A DNA stretch of 64,000 bases. Origin: Nonomuraea glycinis (GTDB taxonomy: Bacteria; Actinomycetota; Actinomycetes; Streptosporangiales; Streptosporangiaceae). The stretch is taken from positions 300,719-364,718 of the forward strand of contig NZ_BMNK01000004.1 of NCBI RefSeq assembly GCF_014646515.1, written 5' to 3'. Position 1 is the first letter of the stretch, and the number at the start of each line of letters is the position of its first letter. Below are positions 16,179 to 24,866 of this stretch, piece after piece. The notes below the pieces were generated by a model that saw only the letters and a list, made by a program, of their open reading frames with translations, was not told the DNA's origin and did not search any database. The position numbers and the translations under genes are program-made.

Positions 16179-16991
16179 ATGATCGGGAGTGTGAGCGACA
16201 CGCAGAGCGACGGACGCCGGCCCGTGTTCGCCGCTGAGCGCAGGCAGCGCATCCTGGAGCTGGTGCGCGCCAACGGCGCCGTGTCGCTGCGCGAGCTCGC
16301 CCAGGCGGTGCACTCCTCCGAGGTGACCGTGCGCCGCGACCTGCGCGCGCTGGAGTCGGAAGGACTGCTCAACCGCCACCACGGCGGCGCGACCCTGCCC
16401 GGTGAGCTGACCCGCGAGGCGGGCTACACGCACAAGGTGTCGCTGGAGTCGGCCGAGAAGGCCGCGATCGCCGACCTGGCCGCCGCGCTGGTCGAGGACG
16501 GCGACGCCATCGTGATCGGCCCCGGCACCACCACCCAGGAGTTCGCCCGCCGCCTGACCAGGCACTCCGAGCTCGCCGTGGTGACCAACTCCCTTCTGGT
16601 CGCCCAAGCCCTGGCGGCCTCGCCGCGGGTCGAGGTGATGCTCACCGGCGGCACGCTGCGCGGCTCCATCCTGGCCCTGGTCGGCAGCGCCGCCGAGCGC
16701 TCGGTGGCCGGGCTGCGGGTGCGCCGGGCGTTCATCTCGGGCAACGGGCTGAGCGCCGAACGCGGCCTGTCGACCCCCACCATGGTGGTCGCGGGCGTCG
16801 ACCGGGCGCTGGCCGCCGCGGCGGAGGAAGTGGTCGTGCTGGCCGACCACACCAAGGTGGGCATCGACACCATGGTGCAGACCATCCCGCCGGAAGGCAT
16901 CGACCACCTCGTCACCGACGAGGGCGCGCCCAGCGAGGTGCTGGACGAGCTGGCCGGCCGCGGGGTCCGGCTGCACATCGCGCGACTCTGA
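16179..16991 (+). CDS. DeoR/GlpR-family transcriptional regulator
   Basis: About 270 residues. An N-terminal winged HTH reads RRQRILELVRANGAVSLREL then VTVRRDLRALESEGLLNRHHGG, the DeoR signature. The C-terminal DeoRC sugar-phosphate sensor fold has VIGPGTTTQEFARRL, LTGGTLRG and VLADHTKVG. It probably represses the divergent GH2/sugar-transport operon and responds to a phosphorylated sugar. The ATG at 16179 was preferred; a GTG at 16191 is also possible. The orphan ATPase gene follows 66 bp downstream. Confidence 0.9.
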   Translation: MIGSVSDTQSDGRRPVFAAERRQRILELVRANGAVSLRELAQAVHSSEVTVRRDLRALESEGLLNRHHGGATLPGELTREAGYTHKVSLESAEKAAIADLAAALVEDGDAIVIGPGTTTQEFARRLTRHSELAVVTNSLLVAQALAASPRVEVMLTGGTLRGSILALVGSAAERSVAGLRVRRAFISGNGLSAERGLSTPTMVVAGVDRALAAAAEEVVVLADHTKVGIDTMVQTIPPEGIDHLVTDEGAPSEVLDELAGRGVRLHIARL

Positions 16992-17057
16992 TCGAATGTG
17001 ACTTCTCTGTTACTGGATTGTTTCCTGCTACGATCACGATCGAGTCCGGAGGCAACC

Positions 17058-18560
17058 GTGTTACAGGTGGCAGGAGTTCTCAAGACCTTCCAGGGCGTCA
17101 TCGCGCTCGACCACGTCACCCTGTCCGTGCGCCCCGGTGAGGTGCACGCGCTGGCCGGTGGCAACGGCGCCGGCAAGTCCACCCTGGTCAAGGTGCTGTC
17201 CGGGGTCTACCAGCCGGACGCGGGCGAGCTGCGCTTCCGAGGCGAGCCGGTCAGGTTCGCCGACCCGGCCGACGCCAGGCGCGCGGGCATCGCCACCGTC
17301 CACCAAGAGACCAACCTGGTGCCCACCATGAGCATCGCCAGAAACCTGCTGCTGGGCAGGGAGCCGCGCGGCAGGCTCGGGCTGATCGACTTCACGGCCG
17401 TCAACGACCGCGCCACCGAGGTTCTCGCCACGTACGGCCTGCGCACGGACGTCCGCAGGCCGCTCGGCTCGCTGGGCGAGGGAGCCCGTCAACTCGTCGC
17501 CCTGGCCAGGGCCGCCTCGGCGGACGCCCAGCTGGTGATCATGGACGAGCCCACCGCCGCGCTGGAGCACGCCGAGCTGGAGACGCTGTTCGGCGCCGTG
17601 GCCAGGCTCCGCGAGCAGGGCCGCTCGGTCGTCTACGTCACCCACCGGCTGGAGGAGCTCTACGAGATCTGCGACCGCGTCACCGTGCTCCGCGACGGCC
17701 GGGTCGTCCACACCGGCCCGCTCGCGGGCCTGGACCGGCTGCGGCTGGTCTCGCTCATGCTGGGCCGGCCCTTCCACCCGGCGCGCCCCGCCGCCGTCAC
17801 CGGTGAGCCGGACGAGCCCGGCGACCTGCCGGTGCTGGAGGCCAAGGGCCTGACCCGGCACCACGTGCTCGACGGGGTGTCGCTGGTGATGCGCGCGGGC
17901 GAGGTCGTCGGCCTCGGCGGCCTGCTCGGCGCGGGCCGCAGCGAGACGGCCCGCGCCATCGCCGGCGCGATGCCGGTCGACACCGGCCAGGTGACGGTGT
18001 CGGGGGCGGTGTCGGAGGCCGGGGCCCGTAAGTGGTCCATCAGGAACGCCATCCGCGCCGGCATCGGCCTGGTCCCGGAGAACAGGAAGACCGAGGGCAT
18101 TGTGCCGACCCTGTCGGTGCGCGACAACATCGCCCTGGCGGCGCTGCCCCGCCTGTCCAGGGCCGGGATCGTGTCGGACGCGCGGGTCGACAGCATCGTG
18201 TCCACGTTCATGCAGCGGCTCGGCATCAAGGCGGTCTCCCCGCACCAGGCGGCGGGCGAGCTGTCGGGCGGCAACCAGCAGAAGGTCCTGCTGGCCCGCT
18301 GGCTGGCCATGCACCCCAAGGTGCTGCTGCTGGACGAGCCGACCAGGGGCGTGGACGTGGCGACCAAGGTGGAGATGCAGAGCCTGCTGGACGAGCTGGC
18401 CGTGGACGGCCTGGCGATCCTGCTGATCTCCTCGGACGTGGCCGAGCTGGTGGAGAACTGCGACAGCGTGGTGGTGCTGCGGGACGGCGCGATCACCGAC
18501 CAGCTCGCCGGCCCCGAGGTGACCGAGGAACGCCTCCTCGCCGCCCTGGCCAAGGACTGA
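17058..18560 (+). CDS. Orphan sugar ABC transporter ATP-binding protein (MglA/RbsA type)
   Basis: A 500-residue two-cassette ATPase starting at a GTG with CGGAGG five bases upstream. Cassette 1: GGNGAGKST, with Gly-Gly replacing the usual Gly-Glu before NGAGKS; Walker B VIMDEPTAALE. Cassette 2: GLLGAGRSE, LSGGNQQKVLLARWLA, LLLDEPTRGVD. It has no permease or binding-protein partner nearby; it follows the DeoR gene and is clearly paralogous to the ATPase at 10.8-12.3 kb. It may be an alternative motor for the same permeases or a duplicated leftover. Confidence 0.9.
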   Translation: MLQVAGVLKTFQGVIALDHVTLSVRPGEVHALAGGNGAGKSTLVKVLSGVYQPDAGELRFRGEPVRFADPADARRAGIATVHQETNLVPTMSIARNLLLGREPRGRLGLIDFTAVNDRATEVLATYGLRTDVRRPLGSLGEGARQLVALARAASADAQLVIMDEPTAALEHAELETLFGAVARLREQGRSVVYVTHRLEELYEICDRVTVLRDGRVVHTGPLAGLDRLRLVSLMLGRPFHPARPAAVTGEPDEPGDLPVLEAKGLTRHHVLDGVSLVMRAGEVVGLGGLLGAGRSETARAIAGAMPVDTGQVTVSGAVSEAGARKWSIRNAIRAGIGLVPENRKTEGIVPTLSVRDNIALAALPRLSRAGIVSDARVDSIVSTFMQRLGIKAVSPHQAAGELSGGNQQKVLLARWLAMHPKVLLLDEPTRGVDVATKVEMQSLLDELAVDGLAILLISSDVAELVENCDSVVVLRDGAITDQLAGPEVTEERLLAALAKD

Positions 18561-18644
18561 CGCGGGCCACAGATCCAGCTGGTCAGGGGCTGACGCGGGT
18601 CACAGATCCAGCTGGTCAGGGGCTGACGCGGGTCACAGATCCAG
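18558..18644. repeat. 33-bp tandem duplication of the MOSC-reductase gene end
   Basis: Two full units (18558-18590, 18591-18623) and a partial third (to 18644), each containing TGACGCGGGTCACAGATCCA. Read on the minus strand, each unit contains the last codons and stop of the reductase gene (Asp-Leu-stop). The array also begins at the stop codon of the convergent ATPase gene, so it fills the whole intergenic gap. Confidence 0.9.
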
Positions 18645-20402
18645 GACGAGCTCGTCGCGCGGCTGGGAGCAGCAGATCAGGATGTTGCCGTCGGCCGGGG
18701 CGTCGACCGGTTCGGGTGCGTAGCCGACGCCTCCGGACAGCAGGCCGCTCTCGCAGCTGTGGCAGACGCCGGTGCGGCAGGACCAGCGGACCGGCACGTC
18801 GCAGGCCTCCGCCAGATCGAGCAGGCTCGCGTAGGCGGGGTCCCAGGGCACGGTGAGCCCGCTGCGCGCGAAGGTGACCGCCGGGCCCGTGCCCGGCGGG
18901 CCCGCGGGCGGGTGCACGGGTCGTGCCGGGACGTCGGCCAGGCCGGGCGTGGAGGCCGGGCCCGCCCCGAAGACCTCCGTGTGGATCCGGCCGGGAGCCA
19001 GACCGGCCTCGGCCAAGGCGGCGGGCAGCTCGGTCATGAACGCGGACGGGCCGCACAGATAGACGTCCGCGCCCCGGGGCACACCGAGGCGGCCGAGCAG
19101 GCCGCCGGAGAGCCGGCCGTGCGTCTGGTAGTCGACGCCCGGCCGGTCAGCGGCCGTCGGACGGCTGTAGCAGACATGCTCACGCGCGTGCGGAAGCCGG
19201 GCCAGCAGGGCGCCGCTCTCCTGGGCGAAGGGGTGCTCCGTGCCGTCGCGGGCCCCGTACAGCCACCACACCTCGCGGGTGGAGCGCTCGGCGGCGAGCG
19301 CGTACAGCATGGCGAGCACGGGGGTGGCGCCGATGCCCGCCGACATCAGCAGGACCGGGTTGTCGCCGGCCTCCAGGGTGAACGCGCCGCGCGGGGCCGC
19401 GAACTCCAGGAGGTCGCCGGCCCGCACGTGGGCCCGCAGATGGCCGCTGGCGGCGCCATGGGGTTCGCGCTTGACGCTGAGGCGATACCGGGCGGCCCCC
19501 GGCGGGCCGGACAGCGAGTAGCTGCGGACGAGCGGCGGGCCGCCGTCCGGGTGCATCCGGAGCGTGAGGAACTGACCGGGCAGTGCCGCCGGCAGCGCGG
19601 CGCCGCCGGGGTCCTCCAGCGTCAGCGAGAACACGCTCTCACTCTCCACGTCCACGCGGGTGACCCGCAGCGGCCGGAACCCGCTCCACGCGGCGGGCGG
19701 CCCGGCGGCGGTGGCCGGGACCAGCCCCGCGTTGCCCGCCGGAGCGCCTGCCGGAGTGGCGGCCTGGTCGAGCAGGGCCCGCAAGGAGGTCTGCCAGCCG
19801 GGACTGAGCGCGGGGATGAGCAGCGCCCGCGCCAGCCTCTCGCGCGAGTGGCCGGGGAGGTACAGCAGGGCGTCGATCTCGGCGACGGTCATCCCCTGCG
19901 GGCCCCGCTCGATCCTGACGATCTCGTCTCCGGCCTCGACCCGCCCCTCGGTGAGGACCCGGAGGTAGAACCCGGGACGCCGGTGGGACACCAGCAGAGC
20001 GGCCATCCGCGGCTCCCCCATCCGCAGGCCCACCCGGTAGCAGGTGACGCGCGGCTGGGTGACCTCGAACGTGGCCTCGCCGATCCGATAGCGGTCCCCG
20101 ACGCACACCTCGTCGTCCGGCAGCCCGTCGACGGTGAAGTTCTCGCCGAATTGGCCGAAGACGAAGTCGTCCCGCCCGAGACGTTCCTGCCAGTAGCGGT
20201 AGGAGTCGAGCTGGTAGACCAGCACGGCGCGGTGCTCGCCGCCGTGCCCCTGGAGGTCTCCCTGGCCGTCGCCGTCGATGTTGAGCCGGCGCACCATGCG
20301 CGGGCCGGTGACGGGCTGTTTCCACACACCCGTGTGCACCGTCCTGCCGTGCCAGGCGATGTCCTGCGGCAGGCCGACGTTCACCGCCAGCAGCTTGGCC
20401 AC
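18633..20402 (-). CDS. MOSC domain - ferredoxin reductase - [2Fe-2S] ferredoxin fusion oxidoreductase
   Basis: A 589-residue cytosolic fusion. Residues 1-220 are a YiiM-like MOSC domain (DGQGDLQGHGGEHRAV, FGQFGENFTVDG) with a possible persulfide/molybdenum-cofactor-handling Cys in VTCYRVG. A linker leads to an FAD/NAD-binding reductase (FSLTLEDP, LRMHPDG, SAGIGATPVLAML) and a plant-type ferredoxin domain whose cluster cysteines are in SCRTGVCHSC and LICCSQ. Such fusions couple NAD(P)H oxidation to reduction of N-hydroxylated compounds by analogy with YiiM. The gene is monocistronic, with its 3' end tandemly duplicated. Confidence 0.9.
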   Translation of the reverse strand: MAKLLAVNVGLPQDIAWHGRTVHTGVWKQPVTGPRMVRRLNIDGDGQGDLQGHGGEHRAVLVYQLDSYRYWQERLGRDDFVFGQFGENFTVDGLPDDEVCVGDRYRIGEATFEVTQPRVTCYRVGLRMGEPRMAALLVSHRRPGFYLRVLTEGRVEAGDEIVRIERGPQGMTVAEIDALLYLPGHSRERLARALLIPALSPGWQTSLRALLDQAATPAGAPAGNAGLVPATAAGPPAAWSGFRPLRVTRVDVESESVFSLTLEDPGGAALPAALPGQFLTLRMHPDGGPPLVRSYSLSGPPGAARYRLSVKREPHGAASGHLRAHVRAGDLLEFAAPRGAFTLEAGDNPVLLMSAGIGATPVLAMLYALAAERSTREVWWLYGARDGTEHPFAQESGALLARLPHAREHVCYSRPTAADRPGVDYQTHGRLSGGLLGRLGVPRGADVYLCGPSAFMTELPAALAEAGLAPGRIHTEVFGAGPASTPGLADVPARPVHPPAGPPGTGPAVTFARSGLTVPWDPAYASLLDLAEACDVPVRWSCRTGVCHSCESGLLSGGVGYAPEPVDAPADGNILICCSQPRDELVLDL

Positions 20403-20522
20403 GCTTCGATCGTTTCCCCGTCGCTCGTGCGTCCCGCGCCGTCATGCCAGCGTAGCGAGCCGAACGTCGCTTCCGAGTCGGGCCTTGGCAAAGAGGGCCA
20501 CCACCCTCGACGCGGGCGCCGC

Positions 20523-21545
20523 TCAGTAGACGGAGATGTGCGGGTGGTCGTAGTGGTTGGCGGTGGTGCCGCCGCGGTCGGTCATCACGCGCCAGCCGCC
20601 GGTCCTGATGTGCCAGATCCGCTGCCGGTAGATGATGTACATGATGCCGAGCCGTTTGGCGTTCTTGATCGCCCACTTGGCGATCTCCTCGCCGCGCTCG
20701 ATCTCCGCACCCGAAGGCATCGTGCCGCCCCGGCTGAGCATGAAGTCGCAGGCCCGGCCGAGCGGGTGCTGGCCGCCGTCCTGGATGGCCCGATAACAGC
20801 CGATCCCGTACGGGACCTCGAAGCGTTGCGCGATGAGCGTCTTGACCAGGCGCATCCGGGGTGTGATGTTGTCGGAGCCGCCGGGGAGCTGGGGCACGAA
20901 GGTGCCGTCGGAGCGGCGTCCCGGCGCCTTGTGCAGCTGGTCGATCTTGTCCTTGATCTTCTCGATCAGCTTCTTGGCCTTCTTCCGCCGCTCGTCGATG
21001 TCATCGACGGTGGCGTCGAGCTCCTCGGCGAGATCGGCCGCCTCCTGCTGGGCCCGCCGGTGCTCGTCCCGGACCCGGGTGAAGCCGCTCAGCCGTGCTT
21101 CCTGCTGGGAGATGAGGAAGTCGCTGAGCGCCAGCCTGCTCATCGTGAAGGTGTACTCCCCGGAGTCCGCGATCAGGGTGAGGGGGCTGGGCCTGCCGCC
21201 GATGTACTCGGAGACGGCCATGGCTCTCAGCTGGGTCGACTCGCGGTCGTAGACCTCCTGGGCGGCCTCCAGCTTCTCGCGGGCGGCCTTTTCGGCCTTC
21301 TCCGCGTCCTGCTGCTCACGACGGCCGTGGTAGTAGTCCTCGATCAGCTTGTCCGAATCCTTGCTGAGCTCGGCCAGCTCCTTCTCCAGTCGTTTGACCG
21401 AGGGCTTGGGGTCCGCATGTCCCGCTGTAGCGGGCACGACCAGCAATAACGCCACGGCGAGCCCGGCCGTCAGCCCCTTGAAGGCAGCTGTGGTGCGGGC
21501 TCGGAGCGGGCCGCGCCGCCGGTCGGCGGAAGACGCAACCGCCAC
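20523..21545 (-). CDS. Secreted coiled-coil protein with VanY/M15-like C-terminal domain
   Basis: A 340-residue exported protein. An N-terminal signal segment (AFKGLTAGLAVALLLVVPATAGHA) is followed by a long coiled coil (about 50-220, rich in KLEKELAEL-type heptads) and a C-terminal domain with HPLGRACDFM and HYDHPHISVY, whose His/Asp/His pattern matches the metal site of D,D-carboxypeptidase-like (ARB-07466/M15-related) domains. A similar coiled-coil plus peptidase layout is used by cell-wall remodelling proteins. It probably acts on peptidoglycan, but catalysis is inferred. Confidence 0.83.
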   Translation of the reverse strand: MAVASSADRRRGPLRARTTAAFKGLTAGLAVALLLVVPATAGHADPKPSVKRLEKELAELSKDSDKLIEDYYHGRREQQDAEKAEKAAREKLEAAQEVYDRESTQLRAMAVSEYIGGRPSPLTLIADSGEYTFTMSRLALSDFLISQQEARLSGFTRVRDEHRRAQQEAADLAEELDATVDDIDERRKKAKKLIEKIKDKIDQLHKAPGRRSDGTFVPQLPGGSDNITPRMRLVKTLIAQRFEVPYGIGCYRAIQDGGQHPLGRACDFMLSRGGTMPSGAEIERGEEIAKWAIKNAKRLGIMYIIYRQRIWHIRTGGWRVMTDRGGTTANHYDHPHISVY

Positions 21546-21687
21546 ACTTCTCCTTTGACCATAGCCGCGGGGCGAGATTCGGTCAGCCAGTAATCCCGAC
21601 CAGGAACGCCCTCAGCAAGATAGTAGGGGATCTTGCGGTTCAGCATATGAATGTATGATTTATCGCTCTATCGTGTGTGCTCAACCG

Positions 21688-23424
21688 TTACCCATCGCCC
21701 GGCTCCACGTCGCGCGGACGTCGGGCGCCCGGCTCCACGTCGCGCGGGCGTCGGGTCCTGCGGACCACCAGCCGGCGTCCGAGCAGCACGGACCCGGGTA
21801 CGGCCACCAGTCCCAGCAGGCCGGTGCCCAGGCCGAGCCCGACATCGGCGTCGCCGGTGCCCAGGCCGAGTCCGACATCGGCGTCCAGCAGGCCGTCCCC
21901 CCTGCCGCTGAGCACGGGCACGTCGAGCGACACCCTGACCGACACCGAGACGAGCGGCTCCCGAGCCCTGGCGGTCTGCGGGGCCGTGCTGGGGCCGGGC
22001 GCGCTGGTGGCGGGCGGCGCGGTGGCTTCCGGCTCCGCACCGGGCGTCCGCGTGCTCCGGTCCGGCGTCGGCTCGGCGGCCGTCCTGGTGGGGCGGCTCG
22101 TGGTGGGGCGGCTCGTGGTCGGGCCGCTCGTGGTCGGGCCGCTCGTGGTCGGGCCGCTCGTGGTCGGGCGGCTCGTGGGCTCGCGCGGCGGGTCGGACCT
22201 GACCGGCGTCCGGCTGGGCTCACGCGCCGGCGTACGGCCGGTGTCGGGCGCCCACGTGGGCCTCGCGGTGGCGGCCGGCTCCGGGTCGCCGCCGGACGGC
22301 GAGCCGCCGGTCGAGGTCGGCGTGACCGTACCGGAAGTGGCCGGTGGCGGCGATGTCGGTGTCGGGGCCGGGGTCGGCGGGCGCGAGGTCGCGAGCGCGG
22401 CCGGCGGGAACGCGCCGCCGTCCTGCCGGGGACCCTCGTTCCAGATCAGGAACACCGAGACCACGGCCACCCCGGTCGCCAGCACCAGCCCGCCGGTCAG
22501 GGCGATCTTGGTGGCCGGCGCGAACGCGGACTGGAACAGGGTCGTGCCCACGTCGGGAGGGGGCTCCGCGAGCGGCCGGGTCATGAGGAACGGCACGGTC
22601 AGCGCGGCGAGCCTGGAGCGCCCGCGCACGTCCCAGCGCCGGCCGTACTCCTCCGTCGCGGTCGCCTCCAGCTCGGCCAGGAACGCCTCGGCCGACTCGG
22701 GCCGGTCGGCGGGGTCCTTGGCCAGGCCCTGCCGGACCAGCCCGCGGACCTCCTCGTCGATGCCGCCCAGCTCGGGCGCGGCGTGCCGGTGCCGGTAGGC
22801 CAGGGCCGCGAGGTCGTCGGCGGCGAACGGGCGGCGCCCGGTGAGGCATTCGTAGAACACCACGGCCGCCGCGTAGATGTCGGCGGACGGGCCCGCCGGA
22901 GCGCCGTCCCACTGCTCGGGCGCCATGTAGGAGGGGGTGCCGATCAGAGGCGCCTGCTCACCCGCGTGAACGGCGACACCGAAGTCGACCAGCTTGCTGC
23001 CGCCGTCCTCGGTGATGATCACGTTCTCCGGTTTGAAGTCGCGGTGCACGATCCCGCGCCGGTGCGCCTCGGCCAGCCCGAGCAGCGCGCCCTTGAGCAC
23101 GCTCAAAGCGGCCTGGGGTCCGGTGCCGCCCTCCTGGCGGAGCAGGCGGCGCAGCGGGATACCGTCGACGAGCTCCATCACGATGGCCGCGTCGCCGGGG
23201 TTCTCGACGTAGTCCAGCAGGCGGGCCGTGTGCGGGCTGTCGAACTCGCCGATCACCGCGGCTTCGGCGCGGAAGCGCTCCAGGAAGTCGCCGTCCTCGC
23301 GTAACCGCGCGGCCAGGTGCTTGATCGCGACGGACGCGCCGTCGGAGTCGCGTACGGCCAGCATCACGTGACCGGTGGCACCGCGTCCGAGTTCCCGGAT
23401 CTCGGTGTAGCCGGGAACCTCCAT
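21688..23424 (-). CDS. Transmembrane Ser/Thr protein kinase
   Basis: A 578-residue kinase from the ATG with GGAGG eight bases upstream. Kinase domain about 5-265 with an intact active site: GRGATGHV, VAIK (K35), HRDFKPEN (127-134), DFG (147-149), MAPEQW. A membrane helix lies at about 311-331, followed by a Pro/Thr-rich extracellular stalk with TTSGP repeats. A second hydrophobic stretch rich in Gly/Leu/Val near the C-terminus precedes a short basic tail, so the protein may cross the membrane twice. Unlike the receptor at 6.7-8.8 kb it should be catalytically competent. No sensor domain is recognisable. Confidence 0.88.
   Translation of the reverse strand: MEVPGYTEIRELGRGATGHVMLAVRDSDGASVAIKHLAARLREDGDFLERFRAEAAVIGEFDSPHTARLLDYVENPGDAAIVMELVDGIPLRRLLRQEGGTGPQAALSVLKGALLGLAEAHRRGIVHRDFKPENVIITEDGGSKLVDFGVAVHAGEQAPLIGTPSYMAPEQWDGAPAGPSADIYAAAVVFYECLTGRRPFAADDLAALAYRHRHAAPELGGIDEEVRGLVRQGLAKDPADRPESAEAFLAELEATATEEYGRRWDVRGRSRLAALTVPFLMTRPLAEPPPDVGTTLFQSAFAPATKIALTGGLVLATGVAVVSVFLIWNEGPRQDGGAFPPAALATSRPPTPAPTPTSPPPATSGTVTPTSTGGSPSGGDPEPAATARPTWAPDTGRTPAREPSRTPVRSDPPREPTSRPTTSGPTTSGPTTSGPTTSRPTTSRPTRTAAEPTPDRSTRTPGAEPEATAPPATSAPGPSTAPQTARAREPLVSVSVRVSLDVPVLSGRGDGLLDADVGLGLGTGDADVGLGLGTGLLGLVAVPGSVLLGRRLVVRRTRRPRDVEPGARRPRDVEPGDG
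21696..21886. repeat. In-frame tandem repeats in the kinase C-terminus (30-bp and 33-bp units)
   Basis: A 30-bp unit (21696-21725, 21726-21755) encodes RRPRDVEPGA twice at the end of the protein, and a 33-bp unit (21821-21853, 21854-21886) encodes DADVGLGLGTG twice. Further upstream, 15-bp units around GGGCCGCTCGTGGTC encode the TTSGP series (about 22090-22180). Confidence 0.85.
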
Positions 23425-23544
23425 GCGTGACACCTCCAGCTCCGGAGAGATCCTTCGCAGAGGACGCTAGACCACCGTCACAGCCCGTGTCGAGAAATTT
23501 CACCCCTGTAACCGTTGTCACGCCGAATCAGGATTCGCGATGGA

Positions 23545-24735
23545 TCAGGCGGCCGTCGAGGCGGGCGAGCCGCCGGTCATGAAGCGGCGGACGTTCTCGG
23601 CGGCCGTACGGCCCGCGCGGTTGGCGCCGATGGTGCTGGCCGACGGACCGTAGCCGACGAGCTGCAGCCCCGGCTCCCTGACGGCCTGGGTGCCGTCGAC
23701 CTTGATGCCGCCGCCGGGCTCGCGCAGGCGCAGCGGCGCCAGGTGGTCGAGGGCGGAGCGGAAGCCGGTGGCCCACACGATCGTGTCGGCCTCATGGCTG
23801 CTCCCGTCCGCCCAGCGCACGCCGTACTCCGTGATCCGCTCGAACATCGGCAGCCGCTCCATCGCCCCCTTGGCCAGGGCCTCGCGCACCACGGGGGTGT
23901 GCCCGAGCCCGGTGACGCTGACGACGCTCTGCGGTACGAGCCCCGCACGTACGCGCTCCTCGACCCGGGCGACGGCCGCGCGCCTGGCCTGTTCGCCGAA
24001 GTCGGCGTCGCTGAAGGCCGGCAGGCTCCGGGTCACCCAGAGCGTGCTCGCGGCCACTCCGGCGAGCTCCGACAGCACGTGCGCGGCCGAGTGCCCGCCG
24101 CCCACCACGACCACCCGGCGCCCGGCGAACTCCGCCGGCCCCCGATAGGTCGCGTAGTGCGACTGCCTGCCCCGGAAGTCACGCGCCCCCGGATAGTACG
24201 GCCAGTAGGGGCGGGTCCAGGTGCCGGTGGCGTTGACGACGGCGCGGGCCGCCCACTGTCCCGTGTCCGCCGTCACGACCAGCCGCTCACCCGCCCGCGC
24301 CACGGCCGCGACCTTGACCGGACGCACGACGCGCAGACCGAGCCGCCGCTCGTAGTCACCGTAGTAGGCGGGCACGACCTCGGCGGCAGGCCGCCCACCG
24401 GACCGCCCGCCATCCGAGTCACGCCCGCCCGACCGCCCATCGTCCGAGTCACGCCCGCCAGACCGCCCGCCGTCCGAGTCACGCCCGCCCGACCGCTCGC
24501 CGTCCAAGTCGCGCCCGCCAGACCGGTCATCGTTCAGGTCGCGCCTGATGCCGGGCAGGTCGAAGATGCCGTGCACCTTGTCCATGGTCAGCGTCGGCGA
24601 CCGGTGCCGCCAGGCCCCGCCCGGCCCGTCGGCGGCGTCCAGCACCAGCGGCTCGTACCCGAACCTGCGCAGATAGTAGGCGCTGGACAGCCCCGCCTGC
24701 CCCGCCCCGATCACCACCACGTCGATCTCGTCCAC
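23545..24735 (-). CDS. Flavin-dependent NADPH monooxygenase-like protein with repeat insertion
   Basis: About 396 residues if it starts at the GTG at 24735, just ahead of the FAD-binding strand IDVVVIGAGQAGLSSAYYL; an upstream GTG at 24840 would add 35 residues without family character. The second Rossmann motif VVVVGGGHSAAHVL binds NAD(P)H and TIVWATGFRSALDHL is the usual ATGF region. Such enzymes oxidise soft nucleophiles or amines. Between GIFDLPGI and VVPAYYGDYERR, five 10-residue RSGGRDSDGG-type repeats are inserted (24391-24540). The substrate is unknown. Confidence 0.8.
   Translation of the reverse strand: MDEIDVVVIGAGQAGLSSAYYLRRFGYEPLVLDAADGPGGAWRHRSPTLTMDKVHGIFDLPGIRRDLNDDRSGGRDLDGERSGGRDSDGGRSGGRDSDDGRSGGRDSDGGRSGGRPAAEVVPAYYGDYERRLGLRVVRPVKVAAVARAGERLVVTADTGQWAARAVVNATGTWTRPYWPYYPGARDFRGRQSHYATYRGPAEFAGRRVVVVGGGHSAAHVLSELAGVAASTLWVTRSLPAFSDADFGEQARRAAVARVEERVRAGLVPQSVVSVTGLGHTPVVREALAKGAMERLPMFERITEYGVRWADGSSHEADTIVWATGFRSALDHLAPLRLREPGGGIKVDGTQAVREPGLQLVGYGPSASTIGANRAGRTAAENVRRFMTGGSPASTAA
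24391..24540. repeat. Five 30-bp tandem repeats inside the monooxygenase gene
   Basis: Exact 30-bp periodicity with units beginning at 24391, 24421, 24451, 24481 and 24511 (consensus start ACGCCCGCCCGACCGCCCGC). All are in frame and encode hydrophilic RSGGRDSDxG decapeptides. With no spacers, it is a coding minisatellite, not a CRISPR. Confidence 0.92.
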
Positions 24736-24866
24736 ATCACTGTGAACCGCCGGGGCCCGCGCTGTCTTCCCCACCGCGCCGGCGGCGGTTTGCCATACGG
24801 CCCGCGCGGCTACGACCACTACCAGCCGCCCCGCGGACACCCCCCTCGACGAGGACCACTGCTGAG

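Noticed and set aside
18759..21449. Very long open frame on the plus strand opposite the MOSC-reductase and coiled-coil genes
   Set aside because: Composition (Arg/Gly/Ala/Val/His-rich, no motifs) is that of an antisense frame in GC-rich DNA; the minus-strand genes have clear domains.
24391..24540. Regular 30-bp repeats as a possible CRISPR array
   Set aside because: Units are contiguous with no spacers and keep the reading frame of an oxidoreductase.
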